From Rhabdophis nuchalis (lineage: Eukaryota; Chordata; Lepidosauria; Squamata; Natricidae): a stretch of DNA of 64,000 nucleotides. The position numbers and the translations under genes are program-made. Shown piece by piece: positions 12,230-22,859 of the stretch. The stretch lies in contig CM077652.1 in assembly GCA_039707465.1 (NCBI GenBank), forward strand, positions 36,620,618 through 36,684,617, read 5' to 3'. Position 1 is the first letter of the stretch; each line of letters begins with the position of its first letter. The notes beneath the pieces were generated by a model. The model ran no database searches, was not told where the DNA came from, and was given only the letters and a program-made list of their open reading frames with translations.

Positions 12230-13045
12230 GCCAGTAGTGTCCGGCGGCAGCCAAAAAAGCCAACGCAATCCTAAGCTGCATTAACAGAGGGATACAATCA
12301 AGATCAAGTGAGGTACTAATACCACTCTGTAAAGCCTTAGTAAGACCACACCTAGAATCCTGCATCCAATTTTGGTCACCACACAATAAAAAAGACATTG
12401 AGACTCTAGAAAGAGTGGGTCTCAACCTGTGGGTCAGGACCCCTTTGGGGGACGAACAACCCTTTCACAGGGGTCGTCTAAGACCATCGGAAAACACATA
12501 TTTTCGAAAAAATGCTGAAAACATAAAATAATGTTATGGTTGGGAGTCACCACAACACGAGGAACTGTATTAAAGAGTCGCGGCATTAGGAAGGTTGAGA
12601 CCCACTGCTCTAGAAAGAGTGCAGAGAAGAGCAACCAGGATGATGAGGGGACTGGAGGCTCAAACATACAATGAACGGTTGAGGGAACTGGGCATAACTA
12701 GTCTAGGGAAGAGAAGGACCAGGGGAGACAGGATAGCAGTCTTCCAGTATTTGAGGGTCTGTCACAGAGAGGAGGGGCTCAAGCTATCTTCCAAACCACC
12801 TGAAGGCCAGACAAGGAACAATGGATGGAAACTGACCAAGGGGAGATTCAACCTGGAAATAAGGAGGAATTTCCTGATAGTGAGGACAATCAACAAAGGT
12901 TGTCGGAGCTTCATCCTTGGAGGCTTTCAAGAAGAGACTGGACTGCCATCTGTCAGAAATGGTGTAGGGTCTCCTGCTTGGGCGGGGGGGAAGGGGTTAG
13001 ACTAGATGACCTTCAAGGTCCCTTCAAACTCTGTTAAACTGTAAA
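12230..13045 (+). mobile_element. CR1 LINE ORF2 C-terminus and 3' end, split by SPIN
   Basis: Encodes the CR1 C-terminal motif string [12 protein letters not shown], then [42 protein letters not shown] and the GLDDLQGPFKLC ending, with stop codons and a frameshift. A SPIN-type element interrupts it at 12413-12607. Confidence 0.93.
12413..12607. mobile_element. SPIN-type non-autonomous hAT element
   Basis: Contains AGTGGGTCTCAACCTGTGGG, GGACCCCTTTGGGGG, AAGACCATCGGAAAACACA, GTCACCACAACACGAGGAAC and the end AGGAAGGTTGAGACCCACTG. These are the diagnostic words of SPIN non-autonomous elements known from several tetrapods. The CR1 word CTCTAGAA stands on both sides (12404-12411 and 12608-12615) as target duplication. 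Confidence 0.9.
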
Positions 13046-13640
13046 TATCTGTAAAGATCTGCTGTGCTGCTTCTTCCCAAAGAACCATGTGGGGGCACTT
13101 CAGCATGTAGCTGCCCAGCAGGAAAAGCACCAGGAGGAAAATAAAACCCAACCAGTTCTAGAGAACCGTCTCTTTCTGACTCTTTTGCTTTTCTCAAGCG
13201 CAGGAAACTCTGCTCTTGCTGCCAGCCTGGATCTTCTGGTTGAGGTGGGGAAGCTGCCCCCTCCCCTGGAGATCCTCCCCCATCACGCTCACCTGGAGAA
13301 AGAGGCCAGAGGCAGACCTGGACTCCGAGGACTCCAGCCACCAGCATCTCCCCGTGCGGGCACCTGCCCTACTTCAGCCCCAGATGCTGATCCAAACCGG
13401 CAGGGAGGGAGAACATTTCCCAAGGGCCACAACTGGCGAGCACGGCTCTTTGCTGTTCCGACACCACGGCTGCTTTGCAAGAGATCCAACGTTGGCTGAA
13501 GCTTTTTTCTTCCCAGAGCATCTTAAATAAAAGACACGTCCAGGGAAGCTGGAGGTAGAGCAGGCCTCCTTCATCCCCTGGAGCCTATAGGCACACCTGG
13601 TGGTGTGGCAGCCCAGAGGCATCCTTTGGGACACTGGAAG
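13046..13640. other. no gene seen
   Basis: Apparently single-copy. The 136-codon plus frame has no known motif and is matched by shadows in other frames. Confidence 0.4.
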
Positions 13641-13654
13641 AGGAGAATAGGAGA

Positions 13655-14002
13655 GGATAGGATAGAATCTGATAGCAGCCTTCCAATATTTGAGGGGCTG
13701 CCCTGGAGAGGAAGGGGTCAAGTTTTTCTCCAAAGCCCCCGAATGTCCGCAAGGAAGAATGGATGAAACTGAACAAGGAAAGATTCAACCTGGAAATAAG
13801 GAGGAATTTCCCAACAGTGAAGAGCAATCAACCCATGGAACAGAAGTTGCCTTTGGAAGTTGTGGGAGCTTCATCCCTGGAAGCTTTCAAGAAGAGACTG
13901 GATTGTCCGCTGTCAGAAACGGTGTAGGGTCTCCCGCTTGGGTGGGTGGGGGTTGGACTGGATGGCCTACAAGGTCCCTTCCAACTCTGTTAATCTGTAA
14001 TC
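13655..14002 (+). mobile_element. CR1 LINE 3' fragment
   Basis: [24 protein letters not shown] frame, GSFIPGSFQEETGL and the 3' words GGACTGGATGGCCTACAAGG and TCCCTTCCAACTCTG. Confidence 0.9.
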
Positions 14003-14007
14003 AGCCT

Positions 14008-14430
14008 TTTAGTCCATCTTCCTGCTCAAGCAGGAGAACCTATACTATCTCAGGCAAGTGGCTGTCCAGTATCTTCTTAAAAGCCTCCAGTGATGGAGCA
14101 GCCACAACTTCTGAAGACACTGGTTGCTTTTTCTCACAGTTAGGAAGTTTCTTCTTAATTCCAGGTTGCTTCTCTCCTTCATGAGTTTCCAACCATTGTT
14201 TCTTGTCCTGCCCTCTGGTGCTTTGGAGAATAATTTGACCTCCTCTTCTTTGTGGCAGCCCCTCAAATACTGGAATACTGATATTAGTCCCCAACTATAT
14301 TAGTCCCCAACTAGTCCTTCTTTTCTCTAGACTAGCCAAACCCAAATCCTGCAGCCATTCTTCATATGTTTTAGTCTCCAGGACTTTGATTGTCTTAGTT
14401 GCTCTTCTCTGAACTTTTTCCAAATTACCT
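14008..14430 (-). mobile_element. CR1 LINE 3' fragment, tail-to-tail with the previous copy
   Basis: Minus strand encodes [40 protein letters not shown] and SLEAFKKILDSHL. Its 3' end abuts the 3' end of the plus-strand copy at 14002. Confidence 0.9.
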
Positions 14431-14952
14431 TTTCCTTGTAATGTGGTCTTTCTTTGCTGGAGCCTCCAAGCCCAGTTTAAGCAAGTATTAGGAAATGGTC
14501 TTTTTCTTAGTAAAATTTGGAGCTGAACATTTGCAAGTTCTCTAGCCAGCTTGTTTGCCTCCTCCAGGTGACCCCGGGGCCATCTTCCTGCTGCCACCGG
14601 GCTGCAGTTTCCGATCCAGCTGTCCGTCTCCCGCCAGCCCCACGCAGCTCCCCACGTGATAGCAGGAGAGAAATAGCTGCAAAGGTTCCTCTGCAGGCTG
14701 ACACCCACCCCCTATTGTGCCCCGGAGCCCCAGTTTTCCCACTAAGCATCTGGTTCTCTCTTGGGAGTGAATGCCAGCATCCTCCTCCCTCGGGTGCCCT
14801 GCCTCCCACCCTGCCCACGTGCCCATGGCTGAGCTCCAGCGCCTTTTCCCCTGTCCTTGCCTCTAATCCAGAGATTCAGAAGTGGGAAAGGGGCCTCACG
14901 GAATCCATTCTCCTTTGACTTGCAGCCCAGGTTTCAGCAGCAGCGTCTAAAG
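14431..14952. other. no gene seen
   Basis: Single-copy-looking; overlapping frames on both strands without motifs. Confidence 0.4.
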
Positions 14953-15189
14953 CAGAGGTGCCAAACTCAAGAGCCAGGGGCCAGATCCGGCCTGCGGGGT
15001 ACTTAGTTCTGGCCAGTGGTGGGTTTCAAATTTTTTAGAACCTACTCTGTAGGTGTGGCCTATTTTGTGGGCGTGGCTTGGCAGTCATGTGACAGGGTGG
15101 GAGTGGCCACCTTTTAAAATGTGGTGAAACTCATTTAACAACGCTCTTGCTTAGCAACCAAAATTTTGGACTCAATTGTGATGATAAAT

Positions 15190-15269
<80 letters not shown>

Positions 15270-15648
15270 TCCTTTCCTTTCCTTTCCTTTCCTTCCCGTT
15301 GGGTCACTGGCAGCGGCGGGCCAGATTTACTTCCAGGTACGCCGGTGGAACCCCCTCTCACCGGTTCTCTAAATTTCACCAACCGGCTCTCGCGAGTAGG
15401 TGTGAGCCTGCAGAAACCCACCACTGGTTCTGGCCCACGGGGCCACCCTGGAAATAGCGAAGGACCGGCTCATGGAGCTTCTGCCAGCGCAAACAGAGTT
15501 TGGGAGCCCATTTTCACTGGCAGAGGGCTTAAGCCACCACAGGCACCCCTGACATGAGTGACGTCGCAGCTGGCCACTCCCCTCCTGGCCACACACACCC
15601 GCCCCAACCCTGCTGCAGCCCTCGATGAAATCGAGTTTGACACCCCTA
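14953..15648 (+). mobile_element. hAT element, family D (CAGAGGTGCC), interrupted by family A
   Basis: CAGAGGTGCCAAACTC ... GAGTTTGACACCCCTA termini with flanks GTCTAAAG / TTCTAAAG (7 of 8). A family A copy sits inside at 15014-15426. Confidence 0.85.
15014..15426 (+). mobile_element. non-autonomous hAT element, family A, copy 2 (nested)
   Basis: Same ends and halves as copy 1, with a perfect duplication GTTCTGGC (15006-15013, 15427-15434). TTTC array of about 85 bp followed by TTTCC units. Confidence 0.94.
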
Positions 15649-15689
15649 TTCTAAAGGGACCAGGGGGGGAGAGAGAGAGAGACTAAGGC

Positions 15690-15805
15690 CGTGTTTCTCA
15701 ATTTCTACTACTTCAAGAGAAATGGAGAAGAGCAAGATGGCTGGGGAATTCTGGGAGTTGAAGTCTACAAGTCTTAAAAGTTGCCAATTTTGAGGGACCC
15801 TGCCC
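15690..15805. repeat. diverged foldback hAT fragment
   Basis: Retains GTTTCTCAATTT, GAATTCTGGGAGTTGAAGTC and AAGTCTTAAAAGTTGCC. Confidence 0.6.
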
Positions 15806-15928
15806 TAAGAGCACAATGACAATGGCTCTACAGTTTCAGTGAGATGGCAGACCCGTGTGCTACTCGCAGCTGATCATCGGGGTCACTTAGGAGGCCCTTC
15901 TTTCCCCTCCCCCACACCACCCATTCAC

Positions 15929-15952
15929 ACACACACACACACACACACACAG
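15929..15952. repeat. CA dinucleotide repeat
   Basis: Uninterrupted CA run. Confidence 0.95.
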
Positions 15953-16205
15953 GCTCTTCTCGCAGGGCAGCGCTTCCTAATTTTATGCTTCGCCATCAGC
16001 AGCCTGAACTCGTCGCTGGCCACAATGTGGCCTTTAATATTAATAGGCTTTGCATCTTAAGCATTTCCCAAGGACACACAAGATTGTCCGATGCGAAAGG
16101 CCGGCTGCATTTGTGGTGAAAAGGTCCAGCGGTGTCAGGTGGCCCATCCCATCGTGGGGCAAAGGCTCCCTGGAGAAAGGGGGCAGGGGGCTCTTTGCCC
16201 CAAAG

Positions 16206-16999
16206 GTAAGGTGACCAGATTTCAACTTGACTAAAGTGGGACACCATCGACCGGGGGGGGGGGGCCCTGCAGCGGCCTTTCCCAGCTCCGCAGCCTCGCC
16301 ACCCACTTCCCTCGCTGGCCGGGGGGTTGCGCAGGCTGACCCTCTCCCTCCCTCTCCCCCCCGAGCAGGGCAACTGCAGGTAGGCATCAGGTGGGGCGGC
16401 GGAGCAGGGCTGGGTGGGCGGCGGGCGCTCTGCACGCACTCAGAGGCGCGGGGCACAGGCAGGAAGCGGCGGTCTGGCGGGCAGGCGGAAGGGGAGGGCC
16501 GGCGAGGGAAGAGCCAGGCCCAGGCAGGCAGCAGGCGGCGGAAGAGGAGGACAGCCTGCCGGAGTCCGCACGGCCCTGAACTTCTTTGCGCCGTGCCGCA
16601 ATGCACTGAGAGCAGGGGGCTGGAAGCCCCATCGCCGCCCGCCCGTTCCGCCCGTTCCGAGGCTGCGGCGGTGGGGCTTCCGTCCAGCTGCTCTCAGTGC
16701 ATTGCGGCATGGCGCAAAGAAGTTTAGGGCTGTGCGGGCTCCGGCAGGCTGTCCTCCTCTTCCACCACCTGCTGCCTGCCTGGGCCTAGCTCCTCCCTCA
16801 CCGGCCCTCCCCTTCTGCCTGCCCGCCAGCCCGCCGCTTCCTGCCCGTGCCCCGCACCTCTGAGCACCTGCAGAGCACCCGCCGCCCGCCCGGCCCCCGC
16901 CGCCAAAAAGCGGGATATTTTTAAGAGGCCGCGGGACGCAGGGCAGATGCTTGAAATGTGGGTCTGTCCCGCCAAAAGTGGGACGTCTGGTCACCTTAC
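16206..16999. mobile_element. GC-rich foldback element with GTAAGGTGACCAGA ends
   Basis: Termini GTAAGGTGACCAGA and TCTGGTCACCTTAC are perfect 14-bp inverted repeats, flanked by CCAAAG on both sides. Inside, two arms of about 250 bp (16385-16640 and 16655-16905) are near reverse complements, e.g. CTCTCAGTGCATTGCGGC against GCCGCAATGCACTGAGAG. The 166- and 187-codon frames over it are mirror images and not genes. Superfamily uncertain; the flank length differs from hAT. Confidence 0.85.
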
Positions 17000-17046
17000 C
17001 CAAAGGGTGACGCTTGAGCCGATCAGAAGGTTTTGATGGGTTAATG

Positions 17047-17396
17047 CAGTGCTTCTCAATTATTTTCTGTCATGCCCCCCCCTAGGAAGAAGAAAACATT
17101 TCGCGCCCCCCGCGCAACTGTAAATAGTATCATTTGTCTATAAAATTGTTATAAGTACACCTCTGCATAACACTTTATCCTTATTAAGGTATAAGAGAAT
17201 AAAAAAAGAAAGAAATGTGGATCAATTTACAACAAAGAATACTTTATTAATTGTAGCAGAAAAGATTTAAAGTGCATTAGAAATTTAAAAAAAATTAAAT
17301 CCTTAATTAAACTAAACTGCCGAGGTCAAACGCACCCCCCTTTACGGAGCCTCGCGCCCCCCCTGGGGGGCCCGCCCCACTATTTCAGAAGCACTG
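17047..17396. mobile_element. non-autonomous hAT element (CAGTGCTTCTCAATTATTT)
   Basis: Starts CAGTGCTTCTCAATTATTT, ends ACTATTTCAGAAGCACTG, with a perfect 8-bp duplication GGTTAATG (17039-17046, 17397-17404). AT-rich interior between C-rich subterminal blocks. Confidence 0.92.
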
Positions 17397-17404
17397 GGTT
17401 AATG

Positions 17405-18511
17405 GCTGGATGGCAAAGCGTGTTTGTGGAAATCCCTTGGGGGGGGGGATGCTCGCTCTGACCTTCCCTGGTTAACTTGGGTGGAAATTGGGATGCTGGT
17501 CTGACAGGAGCTGCTCCCAGCCCTCCCTGGTCTCTTTTCCAGGCCCCAACAATCATGGCTCCCTGCGATGCCTCCATGCAGTCATCCAGAAGCCTGGGCC
17601 ATAACTCCAGAAATTGTCCTTGGTGGGGTAAAGGGCTACCTTGAGAGCAGCCAGCCAAGGACCCCCTGCTCCTTATGTGCGCTTGGGAAAATGGCAACCC
17701 AGTGGAGGCACAGTGGGAGAAAGAGGAGACCAGGCAGGTCTGTGTTCATGTGGGAGAGAAGAACTCAGTTGGCCTCCATGGCTTCTTTAAGGCTGCTTGT
17801 TCCAGCGCCAGGGCTCTGCAGGACCCCCACATCAGCCTCCTCTCCTGGCCAAGGGTCCCCACAGAGCATGCTTGTGGACCCGGTGGCTCAAGGGATTCCA
17901 TCTCATGGGGCCCAGGATAGGGGTCTTTTGCGGCATGGTCCCCCGCTCCCTGGAACCTCATGCCCCTCACAGCGAGACTGCCCCACCTTCTTGGCCTTCC
18001 AGAGGGGGAGGGGGTCTTAAAACTGGGACCCCAATGGGACCCTCTGCACCACAGGTGGTCAGTGGACTAGGAAGAAGATCCCGCCCCATTGTCTCCTGCT
18101 TTTAACTTATTTTCATTGATGTAATATTTACTCTTTCAATGTTTGCACCTCTGTTTTTAGGATGTTTGTAAAGTTGCCCAGAGTCACTTGATAGTGAGAT
18201 GGGCAGCATATACATTTAATGAATTAATAGGGCGGCAGGGGAGGGGGAGGTTAGTGGAAGGAAAGTGTGATGGAGCTGAAGTGAGGGCATGGCAGGATTC
18301 AGGACATGGCTGTCCATTGGCCAGAAGGGACGGGAAACAGTCCTGCAGAGTCTCAGACCCAGAGGGAAATTTGCGATTTTCCTGGCTGCTCCATCCTTTT
18401 CTCTGCTGAGTTTTGAAAGGAGTGGGTGTGGGGACTCTCTGATTCTTTCCCAGTGGCATCTGATGAGGCCTTTCTGCTCAGCAGGGGCTCACACCTTCTC
18501 AGTGTGGGTGG
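17405..18511. other. no gene seen; LINE-tail fragment at 18105-18240
   Basis: GTTGCCCAGAGTCACTTGATAG and GAGATGGGCAGCATATACAT match squamate LINE 3' tails. The 150-codon frame at 17568-18020 has no motif. Confidence 0.45.
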
Positions 18512-18880
18512 TGTTAGGAATGTAATCCTAGTGTTGGGTTGGCAATATATATAAGCCATGATTGGAATTGGTATCTGTAACTTTAAATGTTACAGTGAAC
18601 TGTAATTGGCTGCTGCTTCCTCAATCAGCCATGAGAGGAAGCCAGAATCACTGTTAGTTTGCTGAGCTCTTGGATGAAGACTCTGTATGTCGGTTAGAGT
18701 AGCAAAAGCAAAGAGAATTATGAGTTGGGCAACTGTAAGCCAACTGTTTGAGTAATAGACTGTATTTGATTCAGGACTACTTATCACTTGTTTGTGATAA
18801 GTACTTTATTTTTCCACCACAAGTAAAGTCTACTTGTCTTTACCATCAGTATCTGTGACTGTTAGTGTGGATACCTAACA
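18512..18880 (+). mobile_element. solo LTR, TGTTAGG family, copy 1
   Basis: Begins TGTTAGGAATGTAATCC and ends GGATACCTAACA. It carries a TATA-like ATATATATAAGCC 40-50 bp from the start and AGTAAAGTCTACTTGTC near the end. Same start as the copies at 48040 and 63260. No target duplication was evident here. Confidence 0.75.
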
Positions 18881-19984
18881 ACATATATCTTGCTACATTC
18901 CGTTGCACATGTTCTCAGTCTCCTAACAGAGATATCCTTAACAGGTGGCTCTTAAAAAGTACCCAGGATCTGGATCCCAAAAACTCTTGTCTGGAAATGA
19001 TGCTGTCTCTCTCAAAGATTGTCTTCATTTTTTTTAACCGCTGATGGCAAACTGGTGGCATCATGCGTCTAGCTCCAGGAGCTGGAAGGAGCCCTGTCAA
19101 CCTCTGACAGATCATGGGGTGGCACCTGCCATGTTGCTGCCACTCCAGCTTTTGAGATCTTGCTTACTAACAGCTGCCCACAAGCCCAGAGAAGCAAGAC
19201 ATAGCTGGGAGATCTATGACAATTTGATGCCACTAGCTTGAAGCAGCCAGCAGGAGATGGCCTTCTTGCCACCGCTGAGTCCGCCCTGCCAGCCTGCTGC
19301 TGCCATCTCTTTGCAGGACATCTCAACCCCATAAATTAGCTGCAGCAACAACATGCTGTGGACACCGGATGGAGAGCCGGGTGGGCTGGCGAGCGAGCAG
19401 CCTGTATCAGAGGGGACAGCAATGGGCAGGGCTGCACCAGATGGCAAATGAATGGGTGTTGGGGGGTGTCAAAATGGGAAGCTCCTGCCGCCCTGCAAGA
19501 TTTTTTTTAAGCCACAGTGCTTAAGGTTTGACTGGGAAGCCATTGCCATCCCCCCCCGCCCCCTCTGAGAGGCCACTCACCCGCCTGCCCACCTGACTCT
19601 CCATCCAGCACCCAGAGTGAGTTAACCCCACAGCGAATTTACAGTGTTCTGATGATCTGCAAAGAGATGGCAGCATTGAGTTGGCAGTCAGGACTCGGCA
19701 GTGGGGAGAAGAAGGCTGCCCCCTTCTGGCAACATTGAGCTAGCATCCGCAAGTCCTCCCATGCCTGTGACTCTGAAGGTCTGTCCTCCTTAGTGACGAA
19801 GAGAGGAAAGAGGTCTCCTGCTTCCTACCTCCAAGGACGGTAGGAATTGAGGTGGACATCTGTGCTGCCGCCTCCCCCACACTGTGGCCCTCAAAGGTGG
19901 CTGGGATGCCTTTTCAAGCACTATTGGAGTAAAGAACCCAGGACCCATTTCGATCTGGGTCTGAGCCTAGGAAACCTTCCGTTC
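18881..19984. other. no gene seen
   Basis: Single-copy-looking sequence with two spaced GGACATC/CATCTCTTTGCAG repeats. Nothing identified. Confidence 0.4.
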
Positions 19985-20447
19985 AGGGGTGGGTTCCTGC
20001 CAGTTCTAAGCTCTCCTATAGAAGAGGTTCCACAAATCTACAGTGCCGTTTAGAACCGGTTCCAGCTCCCTCCCTCTGCCCGTCCGCCCATCATCAAGAG
20101 GAAGAGCGAGAGGAGGAATTCTGGGAGTTGAAGTCCACAAGTCTTCAAGCTGTCAAGTTTGAACACGCCTGGGGTTTTTTTCCTCTCTAAAGGGTTAGGG
20201 GTGCAAAGATCTTGTAACTTGATAGCTTTAAGACTTGCTTGCTTCAAATGCCAGTTTCTGAGCCAACATTTTGGTTGCTAAGCAAGAGCGTTGTTAAGTG
20301 AGTTTCACCACTTTTTACAAGTTGGCCACACTCACCCAGTCACTGCCAAGCCACTCCCATCTGGTCACATGGCCGGCAAGCCACTCCCACAAAGCAGGCC
20401 ACACCTACAGAAGAGGTTCTAAAAATTTTTGAAACCCACCATTGCTT
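19985..20447 (-). mobile_element. composite of hAT fragments (family A half plus foldback piece)
   Basis: The right part, read on minus, is the family A 5' half (CAATGGTGGGTTTCAAAAA, GTGGGAGTGGCTTG, AACGCTCTTGCTTAGCAACC) without the microsatellite. The left part has CAGGGGTGGGTTCCTGCC and a foldback word GAATTCTGGGAGTTGAAGTC. Confidence 0.7.
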
Positions 20448-21022
20448 CTGTTGCACCAGGAAACCTGATTCCACTTGGCCTGAGTAATCTGGATGGAGTG
20501 GTTGGACAAGGACACTGGATCCTCTGGAGGAGGTGACAGCTGATGACCCACGGGTGGTATTCTGTCCTGATTCATTGACTGCAACGACGCCTGGGCTCAG
20601 CCAGGGCTGGACAATGCCCGGAAAATAGAAGGGCTGTCTTAGCATGGAGTTGCTGGGGGTTGGATGTTGGTGATATCTAGGAAAAAGCTTTGCAACTTCC
20701 TCTGAATGGGGCTGGAGGCCTCTCAGTGGTGCAGGTGGGCAGTTTGGGGTGGGGACCTTTGCTTCCCGAAGGACCAGTATCTCACCCTGATTTTGTCTAT
20801 TGGAGGAAGGTGCATATTAATAAAAAAGTAACCTATAAAATGGATCTATCAGGTAGACATGTAGGAGGACAGCGATGTTATTGCATGGTAGTCAAAACTC
20901 AGAGGGATTCTGGTAGCCCCTGTTCAGACAAAGAAGTTTAATCTGAACAACTCATGTTCCTTCTAGTGATGGGAATCAGGAGAACGGCTTGGTTTCATGA
21001 ATCCCTCTTTGGCGTAAGTGAG
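20448..21022. other. no gene seen
   Basis: No recognised repeat or motif. Confidence 0.4.
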
Positions 21023-21030
21023 ATCTAAAG

Positions 21031-21165
21031 CAGGGGTCCCCAACCTTTGCAACTTTAAGTCTGAAGGACTTCAGCTCCCAGAATTCTCCAGCCAGCAAAG
21101 CTGGCTGGAGAATTCTGTGAGCTGAAGTCCTTCAGACTTAAAGTTGCAAAGGTTGGGGACCCCTA
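21031..21165. mobile_element. palindromic foldback hAT element, copy 1
   Basis: Nearly perfect 60-bp arms (CAGGGGTCCCCAACCTTTGC ... GCAAAGGTTGGGGACCCCTA) with a perfect duplication ATCTAAAG on both sides. Confidence 0.94.
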
Positions 21166-21199
21166 ATCTAAAGGACTAACTGCCCGGAATCATCTAGGT

Positions 21200-21316
21200 C
21201 AGGGGTGTCCAACCTTTGCAACTTTAAGTCTGAAGGACTTCAGCTCCCAGACAAAGCTGGCTGGAGAATTCTGGGAGCTGAAGTCCTTCAAAAGTTGCAA
21301 AGGTTGGAGACCCCTG
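21200..21316. mobile_element. palindromic foldback hAT element, copy 2
   Basis: CAGGGGTGTCCAACC ... GGTTGGAGACCCCTG with a perfect duplication ATCTAGGT, 34 bp from copy 1. Confidence 0.94.
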
Positions 21317-21324
21317 ATCTAGGT

Positions 21325-21825
21325 GGTATAGAGAACAAATAAACAAGCCTTTATTAAAAGGCAGACGTTTTGGTGATCTGTAGCTCGCAATACACTTTAA
21401 TTCACTTTAATTCACTTTCTTAGCCTGAAAAGGGGCTTCCAGCTTCCTCCTGATTGATGCCTATTAAAGAAAACGGAGCTTCTCATAAGCTGCCTGAGAA
21501 AAAAATTCCACCTGGGCTTCAGCTGCGTGTAGACACCCTCCTTATTCATCATTTGTTTCTGCCGTACTGTGAAGCAGAAAGGAGCGCGTTTCCCCAGGAA
21601 AGCCAAAGAGGGTTTATTTATTCACGCCAGGTCACAGTGGCCCAAACAAATTAGCCAGCCACCGAATCCTCCACTCTGCCCATGTTTTGCTTCTTCATGT
21701 AGGCGGCCATTCAATTGTCTTCCTGGACAAGAGTAGTCAGATAAAGAGGGTGGATCGGGAAGCTTTTTGCCTCATCGACAGAAAGGATCCCTTGGGTTAG
21801 AAAAGGGGGATCCTAATGCTGTAAG
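21325..21825. other. repeat-free stretch
   Basis: AT-moderate sequence (21340-21660) without recognised repeats. Nothing coding was identified. Confidence 0.35.
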
Positions 21826-22140
21826 CAGAGGTGGGTTGCTGCTGGTTTGGTCCGGTTTGGTAGAACTGGTAGTGGCCCGGAGCAGCTGAGAGCAAACCGG
21901 TAGGGTGACTTTTTTGGCCCACCCACCCGTGGGCACGTGCTCTATACCTGTTTGCATAGCAAAAGGCAAATTGTGCGTGCATGCAAAGCATGCGGTGCCT
22001 GCGTGAGTCCTGACAATCAGCTGGTTGTTGCAGGGGTGGTGGAATGTGCATGCACGCACAGCGCGAGTTAGGCGTGCATGGATGGAACACCTGCGTGCCG
22101 ATCACCGAACTAGTAGTAACAGTAAGTGTACCCGCCACTG
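21826..22140 (+). mobile_element. hAT-like element, B-related
   Basis: CAGAGGTGGGTTGCTG ... GTACCCGCCACTG ends, GAACTGGTAGTGG and alternating GTGCATGCACGCAC-type purine-pyrimidine text. Target duplication not clear. Confidence 0.65.
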
Positions 22141-22165
22141 GCTTGGCTCAGCCGGGGCTTGGTTG

Positions 22166-22232
22166 ACTGAGGAATTCTGGGAGTTGAAGTCCACAAGTCT
22201 TAAAGTCACCAAGGTTGGAGACCCCTGCTGTA
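22166..22232 (+). repeat. half of foldback hAT element
   Basis: GAGGAATTCTGGGAGTTGAA, GTCCACAAGTCTTAAAGT and GGTTGGAGACCCCTG. Confidence 0.75.
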
Positions 22233-22532
22233 ACGTGTAAATCTGAGCTTCCTTGGTATTGGCTAAAAGATTGTTGCAAGACGGTCACGGGTGTGCCACT
22301 CAAAAATGAGCTTTTCAGATTAGCCATGGTGCCTCAATCAATGTCCCTTGGCAAAGACCATTGGCGATTGTTGCCCTTCAAAGGAATCAGAGGGAAATAT
22401 TTAGAATGTCGCCTCTACTAGATCTTTCTAGATCTGACTGATCTCCTAGCAGGTGGCAGGAAACATGAATGGACAGGAGGTCTTATCTTCCAAAGCATTC
22501 CAGGCCACTAAGCATACAATCAAGATGCAGAA

Positions 22533-22647
22533 ATGTGTGTGTGTGTGTATATGTGTATATATGTATGTGTGTATATATGTATATATGTATGTATGTGTAT
22601 GTGTATATATGTATGTATGTGTGTATATATGTATATATGTATGTGCG

Positions 22648-22660
<13 letters not shown>
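22533..22660. repeat. TG/TATA microsatellite
   Basis: TGTG, TATATGTA and TGTATG units, continuing at 22860-23050 on the other side of an L2 insertion. Confidence 0.95.
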
Positions 22661-22678
<18 letters not shown>

Positions 22679-22857
22679 TTTTAATTTTATATCCCGCTCT
22701 CTCTCCCCAAAGGGACTCGAGGCGGGGCACAGGCAATTAAAAATACAATTAAAACCACAGACAGAATACAAAATTAAAAATGAATTAAATTAATCCTGCG
22801 CTAAAAACCCATAATCTAAAACTACCCCTAAAACCCTTAACCTTAAAAGAGACTACC
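22653..22857 (-). mobile_element. L2 LINE 3' tail inserted in a TGTATA microsatellite
   Basis: Minus reads the same 3'UTR as the copy at 7640-7927 (TTAAAATTAAAAATTATT tail, CCCCGCCTCGAGTCCCTTTG) and is bounded on both sides by the same TGTGTATATATG repeat. Confidence 0.85.
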
Positions 22858-22859
22858 CA

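Noticed and set aside
12595..13005. Protein with [12 protein letters not shown] motif (also 14045, 31079, 40186, 40518)
   Set aside because: Known CR1 ORF2 C-terminal remnant, broken by stops and insertions; not a host gene.
16040..17003. Several GC-rich frames of 107-188 codons on both strands
   Set aside because: They mirror one another across the arms of a foldback element and contain no domain.
21031..21165. MicroRNA precursor
   Set aside because: The palindrome is a multi-copy hAT element with an 8-bp target duplication.
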